Positions 26,745 through 35,410 of a stretch of 64,000 nt of DNA are shown in pieces (the stretch's first letter is position 1; every line of letters begins with the position of its first letter). A model generated the notes under the pieces. The model was not told the origin of the DNA. It saw only the letters and a list, made by a program, of their open reading frames with translations, and made no database searches. This DNA is from Streptomyces griseoruber (GTDB taxonomy: Bacteria > Actinomycetota > Actinomycetes > Streptomycetales > Streptomycetaceae), in assembly GCF_001514205.1 (NCBI RefSeq), contig NZ_KQ948771.1, positions 62,001-126,000 on the forward strand, read 5' to 3'. A program made the translations under genes and the position numbers.

Positions 26745-27194
26745 CTAGCGAAGTCGACCGAGTACGTCGGGGGAGAGAAGTTCGGCGAGCTGTTCCAGCA
26801 GGGTGACCGTCCGGGCGATCTCGTCGGCGTCCGCTGTGCCGAGGGCCGCGCCGAGCGCGGCCTCGATGGGTGTGGCGGCGACCTCGGCACGCCGCTCCGA
26901 GACCTCCGGGTTGCGGCGCAGCAGGGTCCGGCGCCGGTCGGCGGGATCCGGTGCGGTGACGACCGACCCCACGTCCTTCAGCCGGGCCACGCAGCCGGAC
27001 ACCGCGCTCTGGGGCAGGCCGGTGCGGGTGGTGATCTCGCCGACGGTGGTGTCGGGGTGCGCGTAGACGTCGAGCAGCACGATCAGCATCGACCGTGTGC
27101 TGGTCGAGTGGGTGCCGACGCCCTCCGTGGGGATGGCCTCCTCGCCGATCTTCATCAAGGTGCGACCCAGCAGGAAGAGCTCCACTCCGTTCAT
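26745..27194 (-). CDS. MarR-family regulator, divergent from alpha/beta hydrolase
   Basis: 149 residues with a MarR winged helix at about residues 45-100 (VGEITTRTGLPQSAVSGCVARLKDVG and the wing DPADRRRTLL). It is divergently transcribed from the hydrolase at 27293; the 98-base gap holds a 14-bp palindrome and repeated GATGCATCA elements over the hydrolase promoter. It most likely represses that gene and itself. The ligand is unknown. The Rho paralogue lies 269 bases downstream on the same strand. Confidence 0.85.
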   Translation of the reverse strand: MNGVELFLLGRTLMKIGEEAIPTEGVGTHSTSTRSMLIVLLDVYAHPDTTVGEITTRTGLPQSAVSGCVARLKDVGSVVTAPDPADRRRTLLRRNPEVSERRAEVAATPIEAALGAALGTADADEIARTVTLLEQLAELLSPDVLGRLR

Positions 27195-27206
27195 GGAGGC
27201 AGATTA

Positions 27207-27257
27207 CATCCGATCGGATGCATCATTCTTGATGCATCACAAATGATGGATTACCTT
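27207..27257. promoter_or_regulatory. MarR operator array and hydrolase promoter
   Basis: CATCCGATCGGATG (27207-27220) is a perfect palindrome. GATGCATCA occurs at 27218-27226 and again at 27231-27239, the second within the palindrome TGATGCATCA. A plus-strand promoter, TTGATG (27229-27234), 17-base spacer, TACCTT (27252-27257), is overlapped by the second repeat, so MarR binding would block it. Confidence 0.65.
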
Positions 27258-27292
27258 GAGGGGGTCGGCCCGTACGCCCCCGAGGAGTCCCC

Positions 27293-28162
27293 ATGCAGTC
27301 CACCCTGACCGTCCCCGGCGCCACGCTGCACTACGAAGTCCGCGGCCACGGACCCCTGTTGCTCGTCTCGCAGAGCGGCGAGGGCGACGCCAACCGCAGC
27401 GACGCGATGGTCGACCACCTGGTCGACGCGTACACCGTGGTGACGTACGACCGCCGCGGCCTCTCCCGCAGCGTCCTGGACGAGCCCGGCTCCGGCGCCG
27501 GCCTCGACGAGCACGTCGACGACGTGCACCGGCTGCTCGCCGCACTCACCGACCGGCCCGCGCTCATGCTCGGCTGCAGCATGGGAGCCGTCATCGGGCT
27601 GCGGCTCGCCGCCCGCCATCCGGGGCGGCTGAGCACCCTGGTCGCGCACGAGCCCGCCATCCCCGGCCTGCTGCCCGAGGCGGAACGGCTGCGCACCCGG
27701 GCCGAGCTGGACGAGATGCGGGCCGTGTTCCAGCGGGACGGCTGCATCGCCGGCGTACGGCGGATCGGCGAGCTGCTGGGCATCGACCCCGCCCGGCAGG
27801 AGGCCGAGCCGGGCGCCCGGCTCGCCCCGCTCGACGCCTCCCGCGAGGCGAACTTCGACTTCTTCGTCCGTCACGACGCCCTCACCATGCGCCACGCGGA
27901 CCTGACCCCCGCCGAGCTGGGCGCCCTCGACGCGGGCCCCGTCCGCATCGTCCCCGCCGCCGGGCGCACCACTCCCCGTACCGTCTTCGACTACCGCTGC
28001 GCCGAGGAACTGGCCGCCGGACTCGGCACCGGACTGATCCACTTCCCCGGCGGTCACAACGGCAACATCACCCACCCGAAGGGCTTCGCGCAGACCCTCC
28101 GCACGACGCTGGGGGCGTCCCCCGCATACCAGCCATACGAACCCCCGATGCCCCCGCGCTGA
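27293..28162 (+). CDS. alpha/beta-hydrolase
   Basis: 289 residues. Nucleophile elbow GCSMGA with Ser96, the DRRGLSRS strand-loop after the fourth strand, and a candidate catalytic His in PGGHNGN near residue 254. No signal peptide. It is controlled by the divergent MarR repressor (operators between the genes) and is followed by an SDR relic, a VOC protein and an MFS exporter on the same strand, suggesting metabolism and export of a toxic aromatic or ester. The substrate cannot be assigned. Confidence 0.85.
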   Translation: MQSTLTVPGATLHYEVRGHGPLLLVSQSGEGDANRSDAMVDHLVDAYTVVTYDRRGLSRSVLDEPGSGAGLDEHVDDVHRLLAALTDRPALMLGCSMGAVIGLRLAARHPGRLSTLVAHEPAIPGLLPEAERLRTRAELDEMRAVFQRDGCIAGVRRIGELLGIDPARQEAEPGARLAPLDASREANFDFFVRHDALTMRHADLTPAELGALDAGPVRIVPAAGRTTPRTVFDYRCAEELAAGLGTGLIHFPGGHNGNITHPKGFAQTLRTTLGASPAYQPYEPPMPPR

Positions 28163-28243
28163 CACATTTCTTGTTCCGGTGAAATCCCCTCCCTACGCTG
28201 CCACCACCGCACTCGGGCGGCATGAACAAGGGACTTCGCCATC

Positions 28244-28952
28244 ATGGGTCGACTGGCCGGGAAAATCGCCTTCATCAGTGGAACAGGAGCCGGAATCGGC
28301 CGGGCCGCGGCACAGGTATTCGCGGCTGAGGGTGCGCTGGTATTCGGCTGTGACATCGACGAGGGCAGCACGGCCGAGACCGTCGAACTGGTCGAGAAGG
28401 CCGGGGGCGTCATGCGGTCCCTCGCCCCCGTCGACCTGTCCACGCAGGACGGGGCGCGGGAGTGGATCGAGGCCGGAATCGAGGCCTTCGGCGGGATCGA
28501 CATCCTGTACAACAACGCCTCCGCGCTGCGCAACGGCCCGTTCGAGTCCATGCCCGCCGAAGACTGGTACTTCACCATCAGGAACGAGCTGGACATCGAA
28601 CGTGGCGTCCGTGGCCGCCGTGCGCGGTGCCCCGTTCCTGCCGATGGTGCCGCACGGCGCCGCCAAGGGCGGGGTGCTCGCGATGAGCAAGCACCTGTGC
28701 GCGGCCGGAGCCCCGCACCGCATCCGGGTCAACACCATCGCCCCCGGCATGACCCGCACCTCCGCCACCGCCCCCTTCCTCGACGACCCGAACGGGCCGA
28801 AGGCCCAGCTGGAGGCCCGGATCCCGGTCGGGCGGGTCGGCGAACCCGAGGACATCGCGCGCGCCGCGGCCTTCCTCTGCTCCGACGAGGCGGCCTTCGT
28901 CAACGGCGCCAACCTGATGGTCGACGGCGGCGACAGCGCCATGGCCGGCTGA
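28244..28952 (+). pseudogene. short-chain dehydrogenase with internal deletion and frameshift
   Basis: The first ~117 codons (ATG 28244) encode a clear SDR N-terminus: TGAGIG nucleotide loop and YNNAS. At about 28595-28599 the frame breaks, and the SDR continues in another frame from NVASVAAVRGAPFLP to a complete C-terminus (PGMTRT, NGANLMVDGGD) ending at 28952. Between the two halves the usual ~22 residues preceding the catalytic Ser strand are missing, so this is a deletion plus frameshift rather than a one-base error. The site normally held by catalytic Tyr reads HGAAK (His), which occurs in some SDR subfamilies. Non-functional as written. Confidence 0.8.
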
Positions 28953-28958
28953 GCCCGG

Positions 28959-29375
28959 ATGGACACGCGACTGGACCACGTGGGCGTCAACGTCCGCGAC
29001 CTCGCCACCCAGACCGCCTGGTACAAGGCCGCGTTCGGGCTGGAGGCCGTCTTCGAGTTCCGGCTCGACGGACCCGGCCTCAGCGGTGTCGTCCTGGAGC
29101 ATCCGCACGGCTGGCGCCTGGAACTGCTGGCCAGGACCGGTTCCGCACCGGGCCTCAGGGCCCCCGATCCGGTGACCGCAGCCCTCACCGAGGGATACGG
29201 CCACTTCGCGGTGACCACCCCCGAACTCGACCCCGTCTACGACGCCTTGCGGGCGTCGGGAGCGGGCGAGGCCCTCGCACCCGGACCGTCCCCCGAGCCC
29301 GGTGTGCGCATGGCCTGGGTCATCGACCCCGAGGGAAATCTCATCGAACTCATAGAGCGACGGAGTACGGAATGA
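28959..29375 (+). CDS. VOC-family (glyoxalase-like) protein
   Basis: 138 residues. Two VOC repeats: LDHVGVNVRDLATQTAWYKAAFG at the start and MAWVIDPEGNLIELIE at the end, with His7 and Glu134 in the positions of metal ligands in this superfamily (methylmalonyl-CoA epimerase/lactoylglutathione-lyase layout). ATG 28959 is 6 bases after the SDR relic, and its stop overlaps the MFS start (ATGA). Probably an isomerase, lyase or binding protein in the MarR-linked gene group; substrate unknown. Confidence 0.83.
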   Translation: MDTRLDHVGVNVRDLATQTAWYKAAFGLEAVFEFRLDGPGLSGVVLEHPHGWRLELLARTGSAPGLRAPDPVTAALTEGYGHFAVTTPELDPVYDALRASGAGEALAPGPSPEPGVRMAWVIDPEGNLIELIERRSTE

Positions 29376-30889
29376 CAAGCGTGCTGAAAAGACTCGACAG
29401 GGGAACTCTCATAGCCTGCTGTCTGGCCGTTGCCGCCGCACAGCTGTGTATTACCGTCCCCTCTCCCATCAACGGAGAAATCCAGGCGGAATTCGGTGCC
29501 TCCGGTTCCCAGGTCGCCTGGGTCACCTCGGCGTTCATTCTTCCCACCGCGATTCTCGAGCTGAATTTCGGTGTGGTGGGCGACCTGTTCGGCCGTAAGC
29601 GGCTGCTGGTGCTCGGCGGACTCGTCCTGGCGCTCGGTGAGCTCCTCAACGCCCTCTCGCAGAACATCACCATGCTCTGGATCGGCCAGGCCCTGGCCGG
29701 TGTCGGCGCCGCGGCGCTCTTCCCCAGCTCCCTCGCCGTGATCGCGGCCGCCACGCCCGACGAGAAGGACCGTGCCAAGGCCGTGTCCACCTGGGCGCTG
29801 AGCATCTCCCTCGCCTCGGCGGTGGGCCCGCTGTCCTCCGGTCTGCTCGCCACGGTCGCCGACTTCCGCTGGGCGTTCGTGCCGCCGGTCCTCCTCGGCC
29901 TCGCCGTCGCCGTCTCCAGCCAGTTCCTCGTCACCGACTCCAAGGCTCCCGAGGGCCGCGCCCTGGACTGGCCCGGACAGATCACCGTCGCCGTCGGTCT
30001 CACCGCCCTGCTCTGGGGTGTCATCGAGGGCGGCGAGCGGGGCTGGAGCAGCCCGGCCATCGTCGGCGCCCTCACCCTCGCCGCCGTGGCCCTGGTCGCC
30101 TTCGTGGTCGCCGAGAAGCGCGCCGCGTCGCCCATGTTCAACCTCGACCTGCTGAAGATCCCCTCGTTCGCCGCGGCCGCCGTGGTCGCGCTGGCCGGTA
30201 TGTTCGGCTTCATCGGCACCGCCTACTGCGTCTCCATCCGCCTCGGCGCCGTCATGCACCTCAGCCCCCTGCGGGCCGGCATGCCGTTCGTGATCCTCCA
30301 GCTCGTCCCGCTGCTCCTCGCCCCGGTCCTGAGCCGGATGCTCACCCGTGTCGAGCCCCGCTGGCTCCTCATGGGCGGTCTGCTGCCCATGGCCGCCGGC
30401 CAGTTCTGGATCGCCGCCCTGCCCATCACCACCACCTCCCTCGCCGCCTTCATCGGCCCGGTGCTGCTGCTCGGCATCGGCTTCATCTGCGTCGTCTCCT
30501 CGCTCACCTCCGCCGCCGTGAACGCCGTACCGCTCCACATGACCGGCATGGCGAGCGGCGCGACCAGTCTGGTCCGCGAGTTCGGTCAGGGCCTCGGCCC
30601 CGCCGTCATCAGCACGGTCGCGATGAGCGCCGCGTCCTCCGCGCTGGTCGGCAAGCTCAGCGGCGCCGACGCCGGGATGGAGGCGGCGGCCGGTCCGCTC
30701 GCCGTCGTCAACGCCGGCAGCGAGAGCGCCAGGGCCGCCGCCCAGACCGCCCTCGCCCACGGCATGTCCCTCGGCGTGGTGATCTGCGGCTGCGCCTCCC
30801 TGCTGGGCGCGCTGGTCACCCTGCTGCTCGTCCGCAGGAACACCGCCCGCGCGACGGTGACGGCGCCGGTGCAGACCGCGTCCGCCTGA
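29372..30889 (+). CDS. MFS exporter of the DHA2 (EmrB/QacA) type
   Basis: 505 residues and 14 predicted membrane helices. Motif A is seen as GDLFGRKRLL after helix 2, and helix 5 carries GPLSSGLL (motif C-like). These features place it among proton-driven multidrug exporters. It is translationally coupled to the VOC gene (ATGA) and ends the gene group 27293-30889; a strong hairpin follows. The coding sequence near its N-terminus is somewhat less GC-rich than the rest of the region. Substrate unknown. Confidence 0.9.
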   Translation: MTSVLKRLDRGTLIACCLAVAAAQLCITVPSPINGEIQAEFGASGSQVAWVTSAFILPTAILELNFGVVGDLFGRKRLLVLGGLVLALGELLNALSQNITMLWIGQALAGVGAAALFPSSLAVIAAATPDEKDRAKAVSTWALSISLASAVGPLSSGLLATVADFRWAFVPPVLLGLAVAVSSQFLVTDSKAPEGRALDWPGQITVAVGLTALLWGVIEGGERGWSSPAIVGALTLAAVALVAFVVAEKRAASPMFNLDLLKIPSFAAAAVVALAGMFGFIGTAYCVSIRLGAVMHLSPLRAGMPFVILQLVPLLLAPVLSRMLTRVEPRWLLMGGLLPMAAGQFWIAALPITTTSLAAFIGPVLLLGIGFICVVSSLTSAAVNAVPLHMTGMASGATSLVREFGQGLGPAVISTVAMSAASSALVGKLSGADAGMEAAAGPLAVVNAGSESARAAAQTALAHGMSLGVVICGCASLLGALVTLLLVRRNTARATVTAPVQTASA

Positions 30890-30910
30890 TCCGCCACAGC
30901 ACAGCGCACT

Positions 30911-30940
30911 GGAGAGGCCGGGTGAAAACCTGGCCTCTCC
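30911..30940 (+). terminator. hairpin terminator after MFS gene
   Basis: A 9-bp stem GGAGAGGCC/GGCCTCTCC (30911-30919, 30932-30940) extended by GGT/ACC inside, with loop GAAA, 21 bases past the stop. Confidence 0.7.
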
Positions 30941-31023
30941 GATGTTTACGGCAGATGTCCCTAGAGCGTAACGATCTATCACGTCAAGGGACTTGACTGC
31001 CATCAGACCATTATCTTCACGTC

Positions 31024-31971
31024 ATGTCCACGCCGCCTGAGCCTCCACAGCAGCCCACACCGCCGTCCGACGCTCCGGCCCCGCCGAGCGCTTACCCCTA
31101 TCCGAGCCCGCAGACGCCGGGCCCCGGCGGCCCGCTGGGATTCCCGCCGGCCGCGCCCGCACCCCAGGGTGCCCCACAGAGCGTCTACGCCCAGCCGACC
31201 CTGGTCGGTGTGCCCGCCCAGCCCGGACAGCCCGGACAGCCCGGACAGCCCGGGCAGCCCGGGCAGCCGCCCCAGCCCCAGCCGGGGAACCCCTACCTCC
31301 AGCAGGGCCCGTACCCCGTGGTCGGACCCCCGCCCGCCAGCGGAGGCGGCGGCGCCGGGAGAGCCGTCCTGTGGGCCGCCCTCGGCGCGCTGGTGGCCTC
31401 CGCCGCCTGGGCGGCCGGTGTCTTCCTGATCGCCGGCGCGGACAAGGCGGACCTGGCCGGCTACACGGCGCCGTCGAACCTGTGCAACGCCATCGACTAC
31501 TCGTCCTTCAAGGAGGAGTACCCGACCAACGACGGCGCCCCGACCCGCAACCGGCTCGAGGACGACGCCCTCGACGAGGGCCTGTGCAGCATCAGCCTGA
31601 AGAAGACCACGTCGACCTACGCGGACGCGTACCTCTACGCCCAGCTGGACCTGCACAAGAAGACCGATCCGGGGCCCGAGTTCACGGCCGCCTGGAAGAA
31701 CTACGGCGACAGCCACACCGGCTACGACGTGGAGACCGTCACCGGCATCGGTGACGAGGCCTACCTCGTCAGCAACGACACCACCTCCGGCTCGTCGAGC
31801 GGCTCGCTCTACGCGACGCTCGCCGTCCGGGACGGCTGGGTGACGTACACCATGAGCTACAGCGCCTACTACTCCTCGTACGACGCCGACACCGACCCGC
31901 CGACCCTCGACGAGGTCTCGGACATGCTGAGGACGGACACGAGGACGACCCTGGCGGACCTCAAGGACTGA
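31024..31971 (+). CDS. proline-rich single-pass membrane protein
   Basis: 315 residues: a cytoplasmic Pro/Gly/Gln-rich segment (1-~110) with five GQP repeats, one membrane helix (~113-137), and an outside domain (~140-315) with two cysteines (NLCNAIDYSS and GLCSISLKK) that could form a disulphide. The layout resembles many Streptomyces membrane proteins of unknown function with an extracytoplasmic sensor-like domain. It stands alone. The stop codon lies in a perfect hairpin that also terminates the convergent SDR gene. Confidence 0.75.
   Translation: MSTPPEPPQQPTPPSDAPAPPSAYPYPSPQTPGPGGPLGFPPAAPAPQGAPQSVYAQPTLVGVPAQPGQPGQPGQPGQPGQPPQPQPGNPYLQQGPYPVVGPPPASGGGGAGRAVLWAALGALVASAAWAAGVFLIAGADKADLAGYTAPSNLCNAIDYSSFKEEYPTNDGAPTRNRLEDDALDEGLCSISLKKTTSTYADAYLYAQLDLHKKTDPGPEFTAAWKNYGDSHTGYDVETVTGIGDEAYLVSNDTTSGSSSGSLYATLAVRDGWVTYTMSYSAYYSSYDADTDPPTLDEVSDMLRTDTRTTLADLKD
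31222..31266 (+). repeat. 9-bp coding repeats (Pro-Gly-Gln)
   Basis: Five tandem copies of CCCGGACAG (three exact, then two CCCGGGCAG) encode Pro-Gly-Gln repeats in the proline-rich protein; a site prone to slippage. Confidence 0.85.
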
Positions 31972-31981
31972 GGTCCGCCAG
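31951..31981. terminator. bidirectional hairpin at the end of the proline-rich protein gene
   Basis: A perfect 13-bp stem (31951-31963 with 31969-31981), 5-base loop. The left arm is coding and the right arm begins with the TGA stop. It sits between two convergent genes. Confidence 0.7.
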
Positions 31982-32019
31982 GGCCGCCGTGTTCCCGCGG
32001 AACGGTGGCCGCCACCGCG

Positions 32020-32802
32020 TCAGCGGTCGGCCACCGGCGCGTCCAGCGCGTTCGTGATCGCCTTCACCCCGCCGTGCGCCGCGTACCCGCCGTCCACGGT
32101 GATCTCCGCGCCGTTGACGTACGACGCCTCGTCCGACAGCAGATACACCACGAGCGGGGCGACCTCCTCCACCGAGCCCGCCCGGCCCTGGGGCGTCATC
32201 GCCAGGTGCGCCGCGACGAACACCGGGTTCGCGGTGGCCATCAGCGGGGTCTCGATATAGCCGGGGTGCACCAGGTTCGTCCGGATGCCGCGCGGCGCCA
32301 GCTCCAGCGCCGCCACCTTCGACAGCCCCCGCAGCGCCCACTTGCTGGCCGTGTACGCCACCGCGTGATGGGCGGTCAGCGCGGCCACGGAACCCACGTT
32401 GACGATGGACGAACCGGCCGGCATCAGTGGCGCCAGGGCCTGGATGCCGAGCATCGCGCCGGTGGTGTTCACCGCGAACGCCCGCTCCCAGTCGGCGAGT
32501 TCGACCTCGCCCAGACGGGCCCGCACCGGGATGCCCGCGTTGTTCACCAGACCGTGCACGACATCGAGCCGGTCCGCGAGCGCGGCCCAGTCGTCCGGCG
32601 AGGACACGTCCAGACGCCGGTACGACACCTCCAGACCGTCGGTGCGCAGGGCGGCCGCGAGCTTCTCACCGGCCTCGTCCAGGACGTCGGTGGCGATCAC
32701 CGTCGCACCCTCCCGGGCGGCCGCCGCGACCTCCGCGGCCCCCTGCCCCTGCGCTGCTCCGGTGACGACGACGGTGCGTCCGGCCAGACGGGTACGGCTC
32801 AC
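32020..32802 (-). CDS. short-chain dehydrogenase/reductase
   Basis: 260 residues, complete SDR: nucleotide loop TGAAQGQG (~15-22), NNAG (87-90), catalytic Ser138 in NVGSVAA, Tyr150 and Lys154 in YTASK, and the C-terminal GAEITVDGGY. GTG 32802 follows GGAGGAGCC, a strong ribosome site. Closest in style to 3-alpha-hydroxysteroid or 3-oxoacyl reductase-like SDRs, but the substrate is not inferable. It is co-directional with the LysR/FAH relics upstream. Confidence 0.87.
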   Translation of the reverse strand: MSRTRLAGRTVVVTGAAQGQGAAEVAAAAREGATVIATDVLDEAGEKLAAALRTDGLEVSYRRLDVSSPDDWAALADRLDVVHGLVNNAGIPVRARLGEVELADWERAFAVNTTGAMLGIQALAPLMPAGSSIVNVGSVAALTAHHAVAYTASKWALRGLSKVAALELAPRGIRTNLVHPGYIETPLMATANPVFVAAHLAMTPQGRAGSVEEVAPLVVYLLSDEASYVNGAEITVDGGYAAHGGVKAITNALDAPVADR

Positions 32803-32841
32803 GGCTCCTCCAGGGTCGGTACGGGTTCCCACCCGTCCACG

Positions 32842-33562
32842 CTAGGAAGCCGCGGACAGCTCCGGAAACGCGTGTTCCCCATGGCTGTCATCCACATCGG
32901 CGATCACCGGCTCGTCCAGCGAGGCCCCGACCCTGCGCACGGTCTCCCGCAGCCAGCGGTGCGCGGGGTCGGCGTGCCGGTTGTGATGCCAGTACATGGC
33001 CTCCACCAGCGGGACGTCCGGGAACGGCGGCTCCACCACGGCACAGCGCGCGAACCCGTCGTAGCGGCGCACCAGCCGCTCCGGCACCAGGGCCACCAGG
33101 TCCGTGCCGCTCACCAGGAACGGCAGCACACTGAAGCCCGGCGTGCTGACCTGCACCTTCGGTGTGATGCCGAGGGTCTCCAGCTGCCGGTCGGCCGGTG
33201 TGTGACTCTTGCCGATGGAGCACGCCGCGTGCGGCATCTCGGCGAGATCGCGCAGGCTGAGCCGCCCGTCCACGAGCCGCGGATTGCCCGGGTCGACCAG
33301 ACAGACGAACCGGTCGTGCATCACCGCCTCGCTGACCCCCGGCAGCTGGTACCCCAGCGGCACGATCATCAGATCGTGGCAGCGCAGATGCGTCTCCGTC
33401 TCCAGCTGCCCGTCGACGATCGGATGGAAGTCGATCCGCACCCCCGGCGCCTCGGCCGCGATGACCCGCAGCAGCGGCTCCACGAACACCGTCATCACAT
33501 AGTCGGACATGACGACGGAGAACCGCTGGCGGCTGCGCGCCGGGTCGAAGTGCCGGGGGCCG
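32842..33562 (-). pseudogene. 5'-truncated LysR-type regulator (effector domain only)
   Basis: The frame encodes YGPRHFDPARSRQRFSVVMSDYVM and then a whole LysR substrate-binding domain of the NodD-like kind, down to the C-terminus at 32842. The helix-turn-helix domain that should precede it (~85 residues) is absent; in its place, in another frame, is the start of a fumarylacetoacetate-hydrolase-like gene. An internal ATG at 33510 could be read as a start, but the product would lack DNA binding. Best read as a deletion relic. Confidence 0.8.
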
Positions 33563-33739
33563 TACCTGATCCACCGTCAACCCGCTCTCCACCGACAGCG
33601 CTTCGGCCCCGGCGGCGGACAGGACGCCGTCCTCCAGCAGCCGCAGGACCGTGACGCCCTCGGGCAGCGGGTGCACGACGCCGTCCCGGACCACTCCGGC
33701 GCGTTCCATGCCCTCGTACACGTATGTCGCGAAACGCAT
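33563..33739 (-). pseudogene. 3'-truncated fumarylacetoacetate-hydrolase family gene
   Basis: From ATG 33739 the frame encodes MRFATYVYEGMERAGVV...HPLPEGVTVLRLLEDG, the N-terminal arm of FAH-family proteins, up to TVDQVR. Here the expected PP-P-KI(V/L)CVGLNY segment and the catalytic domain are missing and the frame runs into the LysR remnant. Only ~59 of some 280-300 residues remain. It starts 3 bases after the flavin oxidase stop, showing it was once co-transcribed with that gene. Confidence 0.75.
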
Positions 33740-33742
33740 GCC

Positions 33743-35119
33743 TCACTGCTCCCAGTGGTTGGTGTTGGTGACGGTCCCCGCGCTGAGGTAGCCCGCGAAC
33801 ACGCCCTCGAGGTCGCGGGCGGCCCGGATCCCCTGGAGCCGCCGCCACTGCGCGTCCCCCATGAACCTGAGCTGCCGCACGGTGAAGTCGGAGTCGCCGA
33901 GGTACTGCCCGGCGGTCACCGGCTGCATCGCCGCCATCGCCGCGTCCAGCCAGGCGCGCAGCTCGCCGTCGCGCGCCGGGTCGTCGTGGACGACGTAGGC
34001 CGCGCAGTAGATCTCGGACTGCAACGAGAAGGCCATGTCGGGCAGTCGGCGCAGCGGCGCCATGGAGAACCAGATGGTGAAGGTGCCCGGGGTGGGGTGC
34101 TCGGTGAACGCCCTGCGGATCGCGGGCACCACCTCCGCCGCCTCACCGGTCAGCCAGGCGTTGTCGACGAGATAGCGGTGACCCTCCGGGTTCGCGGTCC
34201 GCTGGTTCTCCAACTGCGCCGCGAACGTGGTGGGTTCGGCCTCCACCCGGAACAGGGCCCGCTCCGCGAAGGGGTTGGCGTGCAGCGGGGCGAGCGCCTC
34301 GGCCGCCTCCTCGGGGGTGTCCGTCATCGACACCCCCGTGACCAGCAGGACGGGCGAGCCGGAGCCCGGCGGGGTCTGGGTGAGGGCGACGATCTCCACC
34401 AGGTCGGACACCGTGTGGTGCATACCGTGCAGCCAGGTCATGACCTCGTCGAACAGATCCAGCGGGTAGGCGTGGACCGTGTGGGCGAGGTGCCGGGGGA
34501 GGGGGCGGGTGCGCAGATGGAAGCGGGTGACGACACCGAAGAAACCGGGGCCCGCGCCGCGCGCCGCCCAGAACAGATCGCTGTGGTGCGTCCCGTCCGC
34601 GCGCACCAGCTCGCCCTCGGCGGTGACGACGTCGATCGCCACGATGTTCTCCGCCGCCCAGCCCCAGCCGCGCGCGTTCCAGCCCTGTCCGCCCTGGAGC
34701 AGGAAGCCGCCGATGCCGACGGAGGGGCAGTGCCCGCCGTTGAAGAACCGGCCGAACCCGGCGAGATACGGGTTGAGTTCGTCGCCGCCCTTGACGCCGG
34801 GCGTGGCGGTCACGATCGCGGTGTCCGGGTCGTAGGCCAGCTCACGGAAGCCGCCGAGGTCGATCAGCAGCGCGTCCGCGCGCACCGACCAGGCGGCCCA
34901 GCTGTGCCCGCCGGAGCGGACGGCGACCTGCCAGCCGCGCTCCAGGGCGAGCCGTACGCCTTCGACGACATCCTCCTCGGAGACGGCCGTCAGGACCGCC
35001 GCGGGCATACGGTCCGACGGGCGGCGCGCGTTGAAGACCCGGCCGAGGACCGCCTCCTCGAAGCCGTCGTCACCGGGCAGGTGCAGAGTGCCGGAGAACC
35101 TGTTCACGCGCGTCCTCAC
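33743..35119 (-). CDS. FAD-linked oxidase, BBE-like with two flavin attachment residues
   Basis: 458 residues. PCMH-type FAD-binding domain (~35-210) with RSGGHS (His72) and GHCPSVGIGG (Cys131). These are the two residues that attach FAD covalently in berberine-bridge-enzyme-like oxidases, so bicovalent flavin is likely. A BBE-type C-terminal segment (AGTVTNTNHW) is present. GTG 35119 overlaps the stop of a truncated cyclase gene, so the reading frame is intact but its operon partners on both sides are broken. No signal peptide. Substrates of relatives are alcohols, sugars or polyketides. Confidence 0.88.
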   Translation of the reverse strand: MRTRVNRFSGTLHLPGDDGFEEAVLGRVFNARRPSDRMPAAVLTAVSEEDVVEGVRLALERGWQVAVRSGGHSWAAWSVRADALLIDLGGFRELAYDPDTAIVTATPGVKGGDELNPYLAGFGRFFNGGHCPSVGIGGFLLQGGQGWNARGWGWAAENIVAIDVVTAEGELVRADGTHHSDLFWAARGAGPGFFGVVTRFHLRTRPLPRHLAHTVHAYPLDLFDEVMTWLHGMHHTVSDLVEIVALTQTPPGSGSPVLLVTGVSMTDTPEEAAEALAPLHANPFAERALFRVEAEPTTFAAQLENQRTANPEGHRYLVDNAWLTGEAAEVVPAIRRAFTEHPTPGTFTIWFSMAPLRRLPDMAFSLQSEIYCAAYVVHDDPARDGELRAWLDAAMAAMQPVTAGQYLGDSDFTVRQLRFMGDAQWRRLQGIRAARDLEGVFAGYLSAGTVTNTNHWEQ

Positions 35120-35410
35120 TTGACCGCGATCGGGTTGACGGGGGCGCCGACCGCTCCGGTCACCGGAAGCGGCGCCGCGACCAGCAGGAACTCGTACACA
35201 CCGTCGGCCGCGCAGTCCTCCGCGAGGGCCTCCAGGTCCCACATCTCGCCCAGCGGCAGGCCCATGTTGGGGATCGCGATCTGGTGCAGCGGGGACATCG
35301 CCGGCTCGGCGAACTCGTACGGCCGTACCTCCAGGCCCCAGGTGTCGGAGGCGATCGCGGCCAGCTCCGTGCGGTGCAGCCAGCCCAGCGAGGTGACGCC
35401 GGAGTCGCGG
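35116..35410 (-). pseudogene. C-terminal remnant of a cyclase-family (kynurenine-formamidase-like) protein
   Basis: About 95 codons survive: GVTSLGWLHRTELAAIASDTWGLEV, then HQIAIPNMGLPLGEMWDLEALAEDC and the ending GAVGAPVNPIAVK, all typical of the cyclase family (pfam Cyclase). The N-terminal half with the metal-binding HxGTHxD motif is absent; from about 35410 the sequence becomes the opposite-strand SDR remnant. The stop overlaps the oxidase start (GTGA), so it was the upstream gene of that operon. Confidence 0.75.
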
